Shown here piece by piece: positions 23,052 through 23,621 of a DNA stretch of 23,621 bases. Below the pieces are notes generated by a model, which ran no database searches, was not told where the DNA came from, and worked only from the letters and a program-made list of their open reading frames with translations. A program made the translations under genes and the position numbers. This DNA comes from Alphaproteobacteria bacterium (lineage in GTDB: Bacteria; Pseudomonadota; Alphaproteobacteria; Rs-D84), in assembly GCA_017642565.1 (NCBI GenBank), contig JAGCOU010000011.1, positions 1 to 23,621 on the forward strand. Reading direction: 5' to 3'. Position 1 is the first letter of the stretch; the number at the start of each line of letters is the position of its first letter.

Positions 23052-23621
23052 TTACGGTGTCGCCACATTTTCCCCGAACAACGCAGCCCGGAAGCCGGAG
23101 GTGATCTCGGCGGTGCCGGCGCAGTTGTCAGGGCAGAAGAGCGCGCAATTCGAACCGAAGTCGCCGTAGAACACCCACGCAGGGGACACCAAACTACACT
23201 GCTGTGCGTTATTTGCAGTATAATGTGTTGCTTTGCACCAACAGTATTGTGTTTCCCCACTACCTGTTTCATCTGGTGTGCCTGTGTTTGGATATGTTCC
23301 GCTTGTTTGACTACACAATGCGACACCGGTCACTTTATCACCGTTTGACCATGACACGCCCCATTCCCCGGGTTGTTCCAAGCCGTATGTTTCTGCTGTG
23401 GCACCAATTGCAAGAACACCTCCGTTACTTAACCGTTTTGATGCGCGCGCATTACCATTGTTACTTACGTCTGTTGATGGGATTTCACATCTTTTTAAAT
23501 ACCAACCTATAAATGTATAACCCGTCTTTGTTGGGTGTTGAATGCCCGTCATAGAACCACCCCATGTACACATGTTTGGCGGATTTATAGTTTCGCCATT
23601 GTTTGGTTCCCAACTCAGATA
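23052..23621 (-). CDS. InlB-type repeat protein, C-terminal part only (5' end outside window)
   Basis: The frame stays open to the right edge, so the true start lies beyond it; the internal ATG at 23571-23573 is not the start. The visible 189 residues begin YLSWEPNNGETINPPNMCTW and run into HPTKTGYTFIGWYLKR, homologous to the last 27 or so residues of the 401-residue protein. A further domain of about 145 residues follows, with GGVLAIGATAETYGLE, TQYCWCKATHY and a terminal region with NCALFCPDNC and SGFRAALFG. I recall similar Cys..Cys...SxFRxxxFG endings in other proteins of this lineage (memory, unverified). The DNA of the last 45 or so codons (23051-23190) is about 63% G+C with mostly G/C-ending codons, unlike the preceding part, suggesting a recombined module. 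No terminator is visible before the next gene's promoter. Confidence 0.8.
   Translation of the reverse strand, partial: YLSWEPNNGETINPPNMCTWGGSMTGIQHPTKTGYTFIGWYLKRCEIPSTDVSNNGNARASKRLSNGGVLAIGATAETYGLEQPGEWGVSWSNGDKVTGVALCSQTSGTYPNTGTPDETGSGETQYCWCKATHYTANNAQQCSLVSPAWVFYGDFGSNCALFCPDNCAGTAEITSGFRAALFGENVATP

Noticed and set aside
23052..23573. A complete 173-residue gene starting at the ATG at 23573
   Set aside because: The frame continues open to the window edge, there is no ribosome-binding site, and the extra residues upstream (YLSWEPN...) are homologous to the neighbour's repeat.
14886..23621. Possible diversity-generating retroelement targeting the C-terminal regions
   Set aside because: No reverse transcriptase, template repeat or adenine-biased variation between the paralogues' ends is visible in the window.
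1..23621. tRNA, rRNA, CRISPR arrays, insertion sequences or phage genes
   Set aside because: I read through the gaps and saw no cloverleaf-like sequence, regularly spaced DNA repeats, transposase or integrase. The repeats present are protein-level.

Overview
The window looks like a chromosomal segment of an AT-rich, probably host-associated alphaproteobacterium. Three things point there: a PraR-like XRE regulator of alphaproteobacterial type, an alphaproteobacterial-style RpoH promoter in front of dnaK, and a family of cysteine-rich InlB-type repeat proteins that I associate from memory with gut lineages such as 'Candidatus Enterousia' or RF32-like bacteria. The placement is inference. Housekeeping genes are intact and closely packed, and no gap exceeds 170 bp. 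I see no rRNA, tRNA, CRISPR array, insertion sequence or prophage.

Left part (1-4080), ordinary cell maintenance. It holds the 5' end of dnaK (heat-shock promoter), rplY/ctc (ribosomal protein L25, with a structured leader and a good terminator), rsmD and tadA (divergent, 17 bp apart), gpmI (convergent with tadA, stop codons overlapping), and an XRE-family regulator divergent from gpmI across back-to-back promoters.

Middle (4080-14820), all on the minus strand. Transcription starts at a near-consensus sigma70 promoter and runs secA -> dnaE -> rsmH, the last two overlapping as ATGA. A second promoter then drives a pair of uncharacterised genes: an exported or inner-membrane protein with a CPVC motif, and a soluble helical protein containing the segment WCISKHLLAASMRL. 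A third promoter drives a 794-residue exported protein with 28 cysteines. This stretch therefore combines the Sec export motor, a replicative polymerase and several thiol-rich envelope proteins of unknown function.

Right part (14840-23621), also minus strand. It is a tandem cluster of three related InlB/Flg_new-type repeat proteins: a 5'-truncated gene at the window edge, a 401-residue protein and a 2279-residue giant. Each complete one has a signal peptide and a shared N-terminal module; the repeats carry many cysteines. No beta-barrel, sortase motif or C-terminal membrane helix is visible, so how they are anchored is unknown.

The most striking sequence signal is at 23051-23190. There the last roughly 45 codons of the partial gene jump to about 63% G+C, with about 82% G/C at third codon positions, inside an otherwise AT-rich gene. 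This suggests a transferred or recombined C-terminal module. The CPVC/helical gene pair is the other candidate for an undescribed system.
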